Notes: generated from the letters alone by a model not told the origin. A DNA stretch of 64,000 nucleotides from Bacteroidota bacterium (GCA_016708845.1 JADJFB010000015.1:62001-126000); one strand, 5' to 3'. Numbered from the stretch's first letter, positions 52,358-61,534 are shown. Program-made: numbers and translations.

Positions 52358-53092
52358 TTATTTCATCAACTCTAAAAACTTATCCAATGCTTTTCTTTTA
52401 TCAGCATCTAAATTATATGAAATTTTATTTTTTAGATAATCTAATGCCTTATCTCCTAAAGCATGGTTTGGTTTTTCTATCACCGCTTCTTCAATATGAT
52501 CAACACCAAAGGCTAACGTTTTATTGAATTCATTAATAAAACTTTCTTCTAATGGCACATTACTTACCCAGCAAGCAAACACAAAAGGTAAACCTGTAAA
52601 TTTTTGCCATTCTTCAGCAAGATCGTATTGATAAGGATAGGAAGTCAAACCAAAAGTTCTGTCGCCAATAATAACCGCTCCAGTTGTTCCAGAAATCTGT
52701 TTTTCAAATCCCTCAGTAGCATTGATGAACTGAATGTTCTTTTTCCAAAAATGTTTATTTAAAACCTGAACTAAGTTTACTGATGTTTTAGATTGGTAAT
52801 CTAATAATACATGAGTTAATTCCTCTAATGGTTTTTCGGAAAATAATTTCACGCTATCTACTTTTCCAACAGCTCCAATACAATAGTCGGTGATGATTTG
52901 GTAGCTTTCTAATTCAGGCAAAATAGCCACTGGCACTAAGCCAATTTCTACTTGTTTGTTTTTTAATTTTTGAGCACACACACTTGGGATATCTGATTCT
53001 AAATTTATCTGAGATAAAAAATCAGAATGATGAATGCCATATAAAAACGGCGTGGTGTTATAATAGTTAACGATGGATACAGTGTGTTTCAT
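52358..53092 (-). CDS. mqnA: MqnA/MqnD-family menaquinone (futalosine pathway) enzyme, probably chorismate dehydratase
   Basis: 244 residues, a periplasmic-binding-protein-like fold without signal peptide. VSIVNYYNTTPFLYGI at the N-terminus and SVCAQKLKNKQVEIGLVPVAILPEL (the VxxALVP-type segment), IGAVGKVDSVKLFSEKP and TGAVIIGDRTFGL are typical of MqnA. It would turn chorismate into 3-enolpyruvyl-benzoate, the first step of the futalosine route. MqnA is favoured over MqnD from these motifs, with some doubt. Three bases separate it from the upstream EI24 gene. Confidence 0.85.
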   Translation of the reverse strand: MKHTVSIVNYYNTTPFLYGIHHSDFLSQINLESDIPSVCAQKLKNKQVEIGLVPVAILPELESYQIITDYCIGAVGKVDSVKLFSEKPLEELTHVLLDYQSKTSVNLVQVLNKHFWKKNIQFINATEGFEKQISGTTGAVIIGDRTFGLTSYPYQYDLAEEWQKFTGLPFVFACWVSNVPLEESFINEFNKTLAFGVDHIEEAVIEKPNHALGDKALDYLKNKISYNLDADKRKALDKFLELMK

Positions 53093-53095
53093 GTT

Positions 53096-53896
53096 TTATA
53101 TAACAGTTTCTTTTTGTTTTAGTTCTAAAAAACTAATAGTTGCTCCAACCACTGCTAAAGCGGGACCAAACATTAAACCAATAAAAAACGGTAACCACAT
53201 AAATACGGTGTAAACTAAACCAATGCCACAAGCTAAGCCAATGTTTTTGCGAGTAAATTTTACGCTTTCTGAAATAGTCATTTTATGTCTTTCAAAATTA
53301 TAGTCCAACATTGTAAAACCTATAAAGTACCAAGAAATAATCATTAATAAAGGGCCAGTAACAATAACTAATGGCGGAAAAAGTAGGGTAATTATAAATC
53401 CAATGATAATGAAAAAATATTCTAAGAGCATGTTTCTTAAACTAATCACAATACCTCTTCCAATGTCTTTTATTAATTGCGGAAAAGTGAAAGGATAATT
53501 TTTGCCATTTGTTTTTTCTTCAACCGATTCGGATAGAAGAGCAAATAGAGGGGAGAAGGCTATTAAAACTAAGTATTTAGTAAAGGTGCTGGATAAAAAC
53601 CAAAAGATAATTTTAAATACCCAGGTCATAATGAAACTAAAATAACCTGTTAGAAAAGGTTTAGCAAAAGAAAAAATAGTACCAGAATCAGGTATTTCTT
53701 CAAAATTTAATTGTTGGTTTAGGTAGTTAGCTAATTTCGAAGCTATTTCGGCAAATACCCAAATACTGCCTATCCACATTAATAACCATAAACCCACCGA
53801 ATAGAATAAATAAGGCCATAAACCTTTTTCAAAAAGTAAACTAAACCCTTTGAAACAATTGCCGATAGCTTTAAAAAATCCTGTAAAGAAGTTCAT
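53096..53896 (-). CDS. EI24/CysZ-like integral membrane protein
   Basis: 266 residues with about six membrane helices. The opening NFFTGFFKAIGNCFKGFSLLFEKGLWPYLFYSVGLWLL, the middle segment NMLLEYFFIIIGFIITLLFPPL and the C-terminal GPLLMIISWYFIGFTMLDYNFERHKM are characteristic of the EI24 family, to which bacterial CysZ belongs. Sulfate transport is the best-known role, but it is not proven for this branch. A CAAATTTA element at 53918-53925 (TAAATTTG on the minus strand) is a likely -7 box. Confidence 0.82.
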   Translation of the reverse strand: MNFFTGFFKAIGNCFKGFSLLFEKGLWPYLFYSVGLWLLMWIGSIWVFAEIASKLANYLNQQLNFEEIPDSGTIFSFAKPFLTGYFSFIMTWVFKIIFWFLSSTFTKYLVLIAFSPLFALLSESVEEKTNGKNYPFTFPQLIKDIGRGIVISLRNMLLEYFFIIIGFIITLLFPPLVIVTGPLLMIISWYFIGFTMLDYNFERHKMTISESVKFTRKNIGLACGIGLVYTVFMWLPFFIGLMFGPALAVVGATISFLELKQKETVI

Positions 53897-54046
53897 AGAT
53901 TATTGTGCATTTGCATACAAATTTAGAAGATTTAACAACAATCGAAAAGCTTACCTTAAAAAGAATAGGTTTTACCTCATTAATGAGTAATGAAATACTA
54001 TCACGAAACCTGAACCGTTTCTAAGTATAATCAAAAAATAAATAAT

Positions 54047-54199
54047 ATGAAAAATTTGAAAATCATTATGGCAATTGCAGTATGTATTGCAGCCATCAGT
54101 TTGTCGTCGTGCGGAAAAAAAGGTTGTCACCGTCCAATGGATATTAAACCTAAGCCACATCGCCATCCTCATCCTACAGATAGCACGGCTGCTGAATAA
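54047..54199 (+). CDS. Tiny His-rich lipoprotein
   Basis: 50 residues. MKNLKIIMAIAVCIAAI and a lipobox LSSC predict lipid attachment at Cys 22; the 28-residue mature part contains GKKGCHRP and PHRHPHP, five His and a second Cys. It is preceded by AT-rich sequence and followed 9 bases later by a strong terminator, which supports a real short gene. His/Cys content suggests metal binding, but there is no direct evidence. It faces away from the EI24 gene. Confidence 0.65.
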   Translation: MKNLKIIMAIAVCIAAISLSSCGKKGCHRPMDIKPKPHRHPHPTDSTAAE

Positions 54200-54207
54200 A
54201 TTTAAAT

Positions 54208-54246
54208 CAAAAAGCCCGATAGTTTTATCGGGCTTTTGTTTTTTGT
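54208..54246. terminator. Bidirectional terminator
   Basis: AAAAAGCCCGATA and TATCGGGCTTTT form a perfect stem with a 4-base loop, then further T. It lies between the small lipoprotein gene and the convergent PLP-enzyme gene. Confidence 0.88.
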
Positions 54247-54259
54247 AACTATTTATTTG

Positions 54260-55417
54260 TTAAGCCAAAGCTTGTTTCAAATCTTCAATTAAATCTTCAA
54301 CATCTTCCACGCCAACACTTAAGCGTAATAAGTTGTCAACTACCCCAGCTTTATCACGTTCTGCTTTTGGAATCGAAGCGTGTGTCATGGTAACAGGATG
54401 ATTGATTAATGATTCTACGCCACCTAAAGATTCTGCTAATGAGAACACTTTAAAGGATGAAGCAATTTTAAAAGTATCTTCTAATGAAGAGCCTTTTAAT
54501 ACGATTGAAATCATACCACCAAAATCACGCATTTGTTTTTTTGCAATCTCGTGGTTAGGATGATCTGTAAAACCAGGCCAGTAAATTTTTTCGATACGAG
54601 GATGTGTTTTTAAAAACTCCGCAATCTTACGTCCGTTAAAGCAATGGCGTTCCATTCGTAAATGCAACGTTTTAATACCACGCATGACTAAAAAACAATC
54701 CATAGGGCCAGGGTTTGCACCGCAGCTATTTAAGATGAAATAAATTTGCTCGTGTAATTTGTCATCATTCGTTACTAATGCTCCCATAACAACATCGCTA
54801 TGTCCGCCTAAGTATTTGGTAACTGAGTGCATTACAATATCAGCACCTAAGGCTAATGGATTTTGTAAATACGGAGAAGCAAATGTATTATCAACCGCTA
54901 AAATCAACTTATTAGCTTTAGCAATTTTTGCGCAAGCTTCAATGTCAATAATTTGCATGGTTGGATTGGTAGGAGTTTCCGCCCAAATTAATTTTGTGTT
55001 TGCATTAATATATTTAGTGATATTATTTGCATCTGTTAAATTAATGAAGTGGAATTTAATACCATAGTTTTCATAAATTTTAGTAAACATACGGTATGAA
55101 CCACCATACAAATCATCGCCAGTAATTACTTCATCGCCCGGACGTAACATACGCATCACAGCATCTGTAGCGCCCATACCAGAACTAAAGCAAACACAAT
55201 GTTTACCACCCTCTAAAGCAGCAATGTTTTTTTGCAAGGCTTCGCGAGTTGGGTTTTTACCACGCGCGTATCCATATCCTTTGTTAGTTCCTGGAGATTC
55301 CTGAACATAAGTAGATGTTTGAAAAATAGGTGTCATAATTGCACCGGTAGATGGATCTGGATCAGCTCCAGCATGTATCGCTTTTGTACCGAATTTGTGT
55401 TTTGAGAAATCTGCCAT
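54260..55417 (-). CDS. Cys/Met-metabolism PLP enzyme: cystathionine gamma-synthase or gamma-lyase
   Basis: 385 residues. The family features are in order: FGTKAIHAGADPDPSTGAIM, PIFQTSTYVQESPG, YARGKNPTREALQKNIAALEGGKHC, GDDLYGGSYR and, around the PLP-lysine, MHSVTKYLGGHSDVVMGAL. SLGGVESLINHPVTMTHASIP is the C-terminal signature. Enzymes of this fold act in transsulfuration between cysteine, cystathionine and homocysteine. Gamma-synthase and gamma-lyase cannot be separated with confidence from sequence alone; the lyase is favoured by the general pattern. No other Met or Cys genes adjoin. Confidence 0.9.
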   Translation of the reverse strand: MADFSKHKFGTKAIHAGADPDPSTGAIMTPIFQTSTYVQESPGTNKGYGYARGKNPTREALQKNIAALEGGKHCVCFSSGMGATDAVMRMLRPGDEVITGDDLYGGSYRMFTKIYENYGIKFHFINLTDANNITKYINANTKLIWAETPTNPTMQIIDIEACAKIAKANKLILAVDNTFASPYLQNPLALGADIVMHSVTKYLGGHSDVVMGALVTNDDKLHEQIYFILNSCGANPGPMDCFLVMRGIKTLHLRMERHCFNGRKIAEFLKTHPRIEKIYWPGFTDHPNHEIAKKQMRDFGGMISIVLKGSSLEDTFKIASSFKVFSLAESLGGVESLINHPVTMTHASIPKAERDKAGVVDNLLRLSVGVEDVEDLIEDLKQALA

Positions 55418-55455
55418 AAGAACTTAATTTTGGACGAATTTATAATAATTTACGA

Positions 55456-55486
55456 TTGTTTTAGAGATATTTTATTAGTACTTTTA
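55456..55486 (+). promoter_or_regulatory. Candidate promoter for the lipoprotein-subtilase pair
   Basis: TTG (55456-55458), 20 bases, then TACTTTTA (55479-55486), a near-consensus -7. It supports translation from the ATG at 55499 rather than the TTG-type start of the longer frame at 55430. Confidence 0.5.
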
Positions 55487-55498
55487 ACTATCATAAAT

Positions 55499-56212
55499 AT
55501 GAAAAATCTATTACTTTTTGGGCTATTAGTTTTTGTGGCTTTTGCTTGCAAAAAAAAGACAGAAGATCCACCCGATGTTGGATATGCTTATGCACCCGAA
55601 AACATTGGAAAGTATATCGTTTATGATGTTGATTCAACTATTTATGATGATTTTTTTAATGATACCATTTATTATAAATACCGAATTAAAGAAAAATTAG
55701 AGGAAGTTTTTACAGATAATCAAGGAAGGAAGGCAATTAAATTGGTACGCTATATCAAGAAGTATAATGATTCCGTTAGTTATGATAATATAGCATGGAC
55801 AGTAAAAGATGTTTGGAATTATACACGAACAGCAACTACCCTTGAAGTAGTGGAAGAAGATATTCGCTTCACTAAACTTATTTTTCCAGTAAAGGAAGAT
55901 GCCACTTGGAATGGAAATGCGAATAATACGCTTGGTGAATGGGAATATGAATATACGTATTCAGATAGAGCAGAAACTATAAATGGAACTGCTTTTGATA
56001 ATGTATTGATGGTAACACAGAAGGATGATAAAAATAAAAATGCCATTCATCGAGAGTATTATGTTGAAAAATATGCAAAAGACGTAGGCTTAGTTTATCG
56101 AGAAATAAAAGATTTAAGAGCTAGTGTTGTGATATCTGGTATTCCTGTTGAACAAAGAATCACTAGCGGTGTTATATACAAACTAACTTATATTACTCAC
56201 GGATATGAATAA
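55499..56212 (+). CDS. Lipoprotein of unknown function, coupled to a subtilase gene
   Basis: About 237 residues from the ATG at 55499. The signal peptide MKNLLLFGLLVFVAFAC ends in a lipobox Cys (about residue 17) followed by Lys-rich sequence, the usual Bacteroidota lipoprotein pattern. The mature protein is beta-rich with many aromatic residues (AYAPENIGKYIVYDVDS, WTVKDVWNYTRT, WNGNANNTLGEWEYEYTY) and no known motif. The stop overlaps the start of the downstream subtilase by 8 bases, indicating cotranslation. It could be a surface or periplasmic partner or inhibitor of the protease; this is inference only. Confidence 0.78.
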   Translation: MKNLLLFGLLVFVAFACKKKTEDPPDVGYAYAPENIGKYIVYDVDSTIYDDFFNDTIYYKYRIKEKLEEVFTDNQGRKAIKLVRYIKKYNDSVSYDNIAWTVKDVWNYTRTATTLEVVEEDIRFTKLIFPVKEDATWNGNANNTLGEWEYEYTYSDRAETINGTAFDNVLMVTQKDDKNKNAIHREYYVEKYAKDVGLVYREIKDLRASVVISGIPVEQRITSGVIYKLTYITHGYE

Positions 56213-57860
56213 AATTAAAACCATCATTTTTGCTTGTTTGTTATTTTCAATAACCAATGAATTACTCGCCCAATTTCCTGGAAAATATTGGGTTAAATTT
56301 AAAGATAAAAATTTCTCTCCTTATTCAGTAGGTATTCCTAGTGCATATTTATCTGCTCGCTCAATAGCTAGGAGAGCAAATCAGGGCATTGGCACTGATA
56401 TTACTGATATACCAGTAAATCAAACTTATATTAATCAGGTAAACGCAACAGGAGCTCAGGTATTTCAGCGTTCAAAATGGATGAATGCAGCTGTTGTTAT
56501 TATCAATAATGCTTCACAATTATCTGCTATCAATAGTTTAACCTGTGTTTTAAGTTCAGCACCAGTTGGTAAATACATTAAAACAAAATCAGAAGGGGAA
56601 TTATCGGTTAATGCCGTTACTCCATCTTTAAATAAGCAAAGCTCAGTGTCTTCTTATAGTTATGGGCCGTCTTTTACTCAAGTAAATCAAATTGGTGCTG
56701 ATTGTATGCATGAATTAGGTTTTAGAGGACAAAGGATTGTAATTGCAGTTATTGATGCAGGTTTTGAAAATGTAAATACAAATCCTGTATTTGACTCTTT
56801 AAGAAATGAAGGAAGATTGTTAGGTACGAGAGATTATGTTCAAGGAAATACATCTGTAAATGAAGATTATTTACATGGAGCAAATTGTTTGTCCTTAATA
56901 GCAGGTAATACGCCTGGTCAATTGATTGGTACAGCTCCAAAATCTGAGTATTGGTTAATTCGTTCGGAAGATGCAGCTACTGAAAAAATTATTGAAGAAA
57001 ATAACTGGGTTGTTGCAGCCGAATTTGCGGATAGCGTTGGCGCTGATATTACAACAACTTCTTTAGGATATACTACTTTTGATAATCCGTCTCAAAATCA
57101 TGTGTATGCTGATTTAAATGGAAGAACAGCTGTTGCCTCTATTGCAGCAACGATGGCGGCTCGTAAAGGGATATTTGTATTAAATGCCGCAGGTAATGAA
57201 GGTGGTGGTGCTTGGAATTATATTGGTGTTCCAGCCGATGCGGATAGTATTTGTACTGTTGGCGCGGTTAATGGTAGTGGGGTACATGCAGGTTTTAGTT
57301 CAGTTGGGCCAACATCAGATGGTCGTATCAAGCCTGATTTAAGTTCGATGGGGCAGGGTTCGTATGTATGTAATTCAAATGGATTATTTAGTTCAGGAAA
57401 TGGAACTTCTTATGCAACACCAATTTTAGCAGGGGCTGTAGCTTGTTTGTGGCAAGCGCATCCAAACAGAACAAATATGGCAATACTACATGCCTTAAAA
57501 GTTACAGCGTCACAATCTACGAATCCAGATAATATTTATGGCTGGGGTATTCCAAATATATGCGATGCACATAATTATTTAAATTTACATAATGATGTTG
57601 GTCTGCAAGAAAGTGATATAAATAGTTCGGTTGTTATATTTCCAAACCCAGCTCATAATCAAGTTAATTTTTCATTAAAGAAGAAAATCGAAAAAGTAAA
57701 ATTAATGGATGTTTTAGGAAACGATATCGCCTTTTCATTAACAGAAAAACAATCCAATACATTTGAATTAGTTTTTACTAATGAGATGGCAAATGGGGTT
57801 TACTTTATTTCTATTAAAACTACCGAAGGAGTTATTAATAGAAAGTTTGTAAAGGAATAA
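56205..57860 (+). CDS. Secreted S8 subtilisin-family serine protease with T9SS type A tail
   Basis: 551 residues. Signal peptide (about 1-22), an inhibitor-like propeptide region (about 25-130), then the subtilase core: Asp in VIAVIDAGFEN (about residue 186), His in DYLHGANCLSLIAG, the Asn of NAAGNEGGG and Ser in GNGTSYATPILAG. The sorting domain follows (VIFPNPAHNQVNFSL, LGNDIAFS, MANGVYFISIK, ending KFVKE). The catalytic triad is complete, so activity is likely. It would be exported by the type IX system and degrade external or surface protein. Translationally coupled to the lipoprotein. Confidence 0.93.
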   Translation: MNKIKTIIFACLLFSITNELLAQFPGKYWVKFKDKNFSPYSVGIPSAYLSARSIARRANQGIGTDITDIPVNQTYINQVNATGAQVFQRSKWMNAAVVIINNASQLSAINSLTCVLSSAPVGKYIKTKSEGELSVNAVTPSLNKQSSVSSYSYGPSFTQVNQIGADCMHELGFRGQRIVIAVIDAGFENVNTNPVFDSLRNEGRLLGTRDYVQGNTSVNEDYLHGANCLSLIAGNTPGQLIGTAPKSEYWLIRSEDAATEKIIEENNWVVAAEFADSVGADITTTSLGYTTFDNPSQNHVYADLNGRTAVASIAATMAARKGIFVLNAAGNEGGGAWNYIGVPADADSICTVGAVNGSGVHAGFSSVGPTSDGRIKPDLSSMGQGSYVCNSNGLFSSGNGTSYATPILAGAVACLWQAHPNRTNMAILHALKVTASQSTNPDNIYGWGIPNICDAHNYLNLHNDVGLQESDINSSVVIFPNPAHNQVNFSLKKKIEKVKLMDVLGNDIAFSLTEKQSNTFELVFTNEMANGVYFISIKTTEGVINRKFVKE

Positions 57861-57979
57861 ACTAAGTTAATTGGTTGTTAGCTTTTAAAGCTAAATACAA
57901 AACAAAGGGCATTAATTAGTTTTGAAAGCTTTGATTGAAGGAACTGTTTCATGATTTTATAGTACAAATTTATAGAGCC

Positions 57980-58019
57980 AAAAAAAGAGCGAGACAATGT
58001 GTATCTCGCTCTTTTTGTT
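57980..58019. terminator. Bidirectional terminator between the subtilase and zinc-ribbon genes
   Basis: AAAAAGAGCGAGA (57982-57994) and TCTCGCTCTTTTT (58004-58016) are perfect complements with a 9-base loop; A and T tracts flank it. Confidence 0.88.
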
Positions 58020-58035
58020 TAATAATATGAGAAGA

Positions 58036-58797
58036 TTATGCTTCTGATGGAATAATATTAGGATCAACCATAATACGACCACAGTGCTCGCATACTAAAA
58101 TCTTTTTATTCATACGGATATCTAACTGTTTTTGTGGTGGTATTTTGTTAAAGCAACCTCCGCAAGCATCACGCTCAACTGGAACAACTGCTAAACCATT
58201 ACGAGTATTTGAACGAACTCTTCTGTATGCATTCACTAATCTTTCTTCAATACCTTCCGTAGCTTTTTCAGAAGCTTTCATTAAGTCTTTTTCTTCTTTC
58301 TCAGTTTCTGCAATGATTTCGTCTAATTCAGATTTTTTTAATTTCAAATCTTTTTTACGCTCAGAAAAATCATGTTGAGATTTTTCAACGATTTCAGATT
58401 TAGATTCGATCGCAAATTTGCTTTCTTTTAAACGTTTTTCAGCTAACTGAATTTCCAAATTTTGGAATTCAATTTCTTTTGTAATAGCATCGTACTCACG
58501 GTTGTTACGTACTTTACCTTGTTGAGCTTCGTATTTTTTGATGTTAGCTTGAAAATCCTTAATTGCTTGAGTTTTCTCAGCAACTTGATCTTTTAACTCA
58601 GTTAATTCTTGAGTTAAGTTAGTAACACGTGTTTCTAAACCAGCAACGCTATCTTCTAAATCTTGAACTTCAAGAGGTAACTCACCACGAACGGTACGGA
58701 TACGATCAATTTTAGAATCGATAATTTGTAATTCATATAAAGCACGAAGTTTTCCTTCGATAGATGCATCAATTTTTTCTTTGATTTTAGCGCACAT
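58036..58797 (-). CDS. Coiled-coil C4 zinc-ribbon protein (DUF164/CdsZ-like)
   Basis: 253 residues. A long antiparallel coiled coil (about 15-190, Glu/Lys-heptad rich, with VRNNREYDAITKEIEFQ) precedes a C-terminal zinc ribbon: CGGCFNKIPPQ and CEHCGRIMVDP provide four Cys ligands. This is the DUF164 family, reported as CdsZ in some bacteria where it is linked to ribosome hibernation or stability. Three bases separate its start from the nif3-like gene, so they are cotranscribed, as is common in Bacteroidota. Confidence 0.9.
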   Translation of the reverse strand: MCAKIKEKIDASIEGKLRALYELQIIDSKIDRIRTVRGELPLEVQDLEDSVAGLETRVTNLTQELTELKDQVAEKTQAIKDFQANIKKYEAQQGKVRNNREYDAITKEIEFQNLEIQLAEKRLKESKFAIESKSEIVEKSQHDFSERKKDLKLKKSELDEIIAETEKEEKDLMKASEKATEGIEERLVNAYRRVRSNTRNGLAVVPVERDACGGCFNKIPPQKQLDIRMNKKILVCEHCGRIMVDPNIIPSEA

Positions 58798-58800
58798 AGT

Positions 58801-59895
58801 TTAAAAATAATTAACTGGGTTAGTGTTTGTTTCCGTTAAATAGCTTGCAAAAGTAGGAAATTTATTTGATATAATCTCATAAAAAATTTCGGTAGTAAAC
58901 TGCTCAGATTCATAATGTCCAATATCGGCTACCAAAATTTGGTTTTCAGCATCAAAAAACTCATGGTATTTAAAGTCTGAACTTATGTAAATATCTGATT
59001 TTGAATTTATTGCGTTTTTAAGAAGAAAGCTTCCGCTGCCACCACACAATGCTACTTTTTTAATCCTTTTATTTGTTAAAGCAGTATGTTTAATAACTTT
59101 TACCTTAAAAATTGACTTTAAATTCTCTAAAAACTCGGTTTCGGAGATTGGTTTTTCTAATTCTCCCACCATACCCGAACCAATATTTTGGTAGCTATTT
59201 TCGAGTTGGTAAATATCATAAGCCACTTCTTCGTATGGATGATTTTGTTTTAATGCTGAAATTATAGTTGCTTCGTTTACGGTTTCAAAAATTAACTCCA
59301 ATCGGGTTTCTTTTTCTAAACTCAGTTTACCTTTTTCTCCAATAAATAGATTAGAGTTTTCGTTTCCTCTAAAACTTCCTGTTCCTTCTAAAATAAAACT
59401 GCAGCTATCGTAGTTTCCAATATTTCCGGCGCCTGCATTAAATAAACTTTCTCGAACAATTTCTAAATGAGTGGCAGGAACAAAGGTTACTAATTTTTTT
59501 AATAATGATTTTTTTGGTGACAAAATTTGTTGATTAATCAATCCTAATTTATCGGCTATTTTTTTATTCACACCCAATTTCACATTATCTAAATTGGTGT
59601 GACAAGCATAAATGGCAATATTGTTTTGAATGGCTTTAATAATAGTTCGCTCAATGTAATTAGTACCATTTAATTTTTTTAAGCCACTAAAAATAATGGG
59701 ATGATGTGCTATAATTAAATTACAGTTTTTTTGAATTGCTTCATCAACCACTGCTTCTATGCAATCTAAACACAATATAGCACCCGTTACTTCTTGTTCT
59801 TTATGCCCAGTTAATAAACCACAATTATCATATGATTCTTGGTAGGCGAGGGGAGCAAATTTTTCTATTTCGGTAATGATTGTTTTTAAAAGCAT
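58801..59895 (-). CDS. Nif3-family dinuclear metal-binding protein (GTP cyclohydrolase type 2-like)
   Basis: 364 residues. SYDNCGLLTGHKEQEVTGAILCLDCIEAVVDEA, IIAHHPIIFSGLKKLNG and CHTNLDNVKLGVN carry the His/Asp/Glu ligands of the two-metal site. The central insertion (about 130-235) is the PII-like domain found in longer Nif3 members, and the C-terminal CGGSGSF...SDIYISSDFKYHEFFDA completes the core. Its physiological reaction is unsettled; annotations such as GTP cyclohydrolase 1 type 2 come from homology. Co-occurrence with the zinc-ribbon gene downstream is conserved in this phylum. Confidence 0.92.
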   Translation of the reverse strand: MLLKTIITEIEKFAPLAYQESYDNCGLLTGHKEQEVTGAILCLDCIEAVVDEAIQKNCNLIIAHHPIIFSGLKKLNGTNYIERTIIKAIQNNIAIYACHTNLDNVKLGVNKKIADKLGLINQQILSPKKSLLKKLVTFVPATHLEIVRESLFNAGAGNIGNYDSCSFILEGTGSFRGNENSNLFIGEKGKLSLEKETRLELIFETVNEATIISALKQNHPYEEVAYDIYQLENSYQNIGSGMVGELEKPISETEFLENLKSIFKVKVIKHTALTNKRIKKVALCGGSGSFLLKNAINSKSDIYISSDFKYHEFFDAENQILVADIGHYESEQFTTEIFYEIISNKFPTFASYLTETNTNPVNYF

Positions 59896-59979
59896 TTTAA
59901 TATATTGTATTAAATTTCAAAGCATTAAAATTACGTAATTAAAACAGAGTTTATTCAAAGTATTTAAAAAAAATAGAAT

Positions 59980-60858
59980 ATGGGAATTACAGTTGTTGTG
60001 GTATTTGGCGTAGTGATTTATGTTTTGTTTAGGAAAGATCTTACTAAAGAAAAAGTATTTGATGTTAGTGCATTTTTACCAAAATGGCGTTTAATATTGG
60101 TTGAACATGTTGCTTTTTATAACAGTTTAAATGATGAAGAAAAAGTACGTTTCGAATCGAATATTTTAGAGTTTTTATCAGAGGTGAGAGTCACAGGTAT
60201 TGATGTGAAAATAGATGATACGGACCGAATTTTAGTGGCAGCAAGTGCCATTATTCCAACCTTTGCTTTTCCTGATTGGAAGTATAAAACGATTGACGAA
60301 GTGTTATTGTATCCTAATGCTTTTAATGAGAAGTTTGAAACCAAAGGCCCTAATAGAAATATTTTGGGTATGGTTGGAGATGGTCATTTAAACGGAACAA
60401 TGATTCTATCTAAACAAGCTTTAATTCATGGCTTTTTAAATGAAACCGATAAAAGAAATACTGCTATACATGAGTTTGTGCATTTAATTGATAAAGAAGA
60501 TGGAGCTATTGATGGTATACCAGAAGTTTTATTGCATAAGCAATACGCTATTCCATGGATAGAATTAATTACGTGTAAAATAGAAGAGATTAATAAAGGA
60601 AAGTCTGATATCAATTCTTACGGAGGAACAAGCCATATTGAATTTTTGGCAGTTGTAAGTGAATATTTTTTTGAACGACCTCATTTATTACAAAGTAAAC
60701 ATCCCGAATTATATGATATGATGGAACAAATGTTTCAGCAAGAAATGAGCGATAAAACATTAGAGCGACAAAAAAATAGAATCGGGAGAAACGACCGATG
60801 TCCATGTAATAAAGGCAAAAAGTTTAAAAACTGTTGTGGTGCGATTTACTATTCTTAA
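59980..60858 (+). CDS. Membrane-anchored MtfA-like zinc peptidase (M90) with C-terminal SEC-C motif
   Basis: 292 residues. One N-terminal membrane helix (about 2-17), then the MtfA/DUF980 fold: FPDWKYKTIDEVLLYPNAF, LSKQALIHGFLNETDKRNTAIHEFVHLIDKEDG, in which HEFVH is the HExxH zinc site. The Glu of the following helix would be the third ligand. The end RNDRCPCNKGKKFKNCCG is a SEC-C zinc-binding motif. MtfA in enterobacteria is soluble and lacks this tail, so the combination of anchor, peptidase and SEC-C is a notable architecture. It is divergent from the nif3-like gene, with 84 bases between. Confidence 0.85.
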   Translation: MGITVVVVFGVVIYVLFRKDLTKEKVFDVSAFLPKWRLILVEHVAFYNSLNDEEKVRFESNILEFLSEVRVTGIDVKIDDTDRILVAASAIIPTFAFPDWKYKTIDEVLLYPNAFNEKFETKGPNRNILGMVGDGHLNGTMILSKQALIHGFLNETDKRNTAIHEFVHLIDKEDGAIDGIPEVLLHKQYAIPWIELITCKIEEINKGKSDINSYGGTSHIEFLAVVSEYFFERPHLLQSKHPELYDMMEQMFQQEMSDKTLERQKNRIGRNDRCPCNKGKKFKNCCGAIYYS

Positions 60859-61419
60859 TTATTTCATTACCTCCTTAAATCTACTACAACTAACCAAATG
60901 ATCATTGATCATACCGGCAGCTTGCATATATGCGTAGCAAATAGTAGAACCTACAAATGTAAAGCCTCGTTTTTTTAATGCTTTGCTCATCTCATCCGAT
61001 TCGGGACTTGTGGCACGAATTTCAGAAGATTGTTTGACTTTAGTGACAATGGTTTTGTTATCTGTAAACTGCCAAATATATTTATCAAAGGAGCCGAACT
61101 CTTTTTGAATTTCTATAAAAGCTTTGGCATTTTTAATGGTACCCGTAATTTTAAGTTTGTTGCGAATAATACCTTCGTTTTGCATGAGTTCTAAAACCAT
61201 AGTCTCATCAAACTTCGCTACTTTTTTAACGTCAAAATTGGCAAAGGCCTTCTTAAAATGTTTTCGTCTATGTAAAATGGTTTTCCAACTTAAACCAGCT
61301 TGAAAAGAATCTAATACAATAAACTCAAAATGTTTTTTATCATCGTGTACAGGAGTTCCCCATTCAGTATCATGATAATGAAGCATTTGCTCGTCGTTGG
61401 CTTGCCAGGTACATTGCAT
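60859..61419 (-). CDS. tag: DNA-3-methyladenine glycosylase I (Tag)
   Basis: About 186 residues from the ATG at 61419; a TTG at 61428 would add three residues. CTWQANDEQMLHYHDTEWGTPVHDDKKHFEFI, LDSFQAGLSWKTILHRRKHFKKAF and the C-terminal HLVSC (His-x3-Cys of the zinc site, paired with the N-terminal Cys and His) are diagnostic of Tag. It removes 3-methyladenine from alkylated DNA, starting base-excision repair. The stop codon abuts that of the MtfA-like gene, so the genes are convergent with no space for a separate terminator. Confidence 0.93.
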   Translation of the reverse strand: MQCTWQANDEQMLHYHDTEWGTPVHDDKKHFEFIVLDSFQAGLSWKTILHRRKHFKKAFANFDVKKVAKFDETMVLELMQNEGIIRNKLKITGTIKNAKAFIEIQKEFGSFDKYIWQFTDNKTIVTKVKQSSEIRATSPESDEMSKALKKRGFTFVGSTICYAYMQAAGMINDHLVSCSRFKEVMK

Positions 61420-61534
61420 ATTATTCAATTTAAAGGTTCTGGTTATTAAGTTTCGGGTTGGTTAAAAAGTAAATGTAAAAGCTTAAACAAGAAACCTGAA
61501 ACTTTTATAACTTTACACTAAAAATAAACATATT

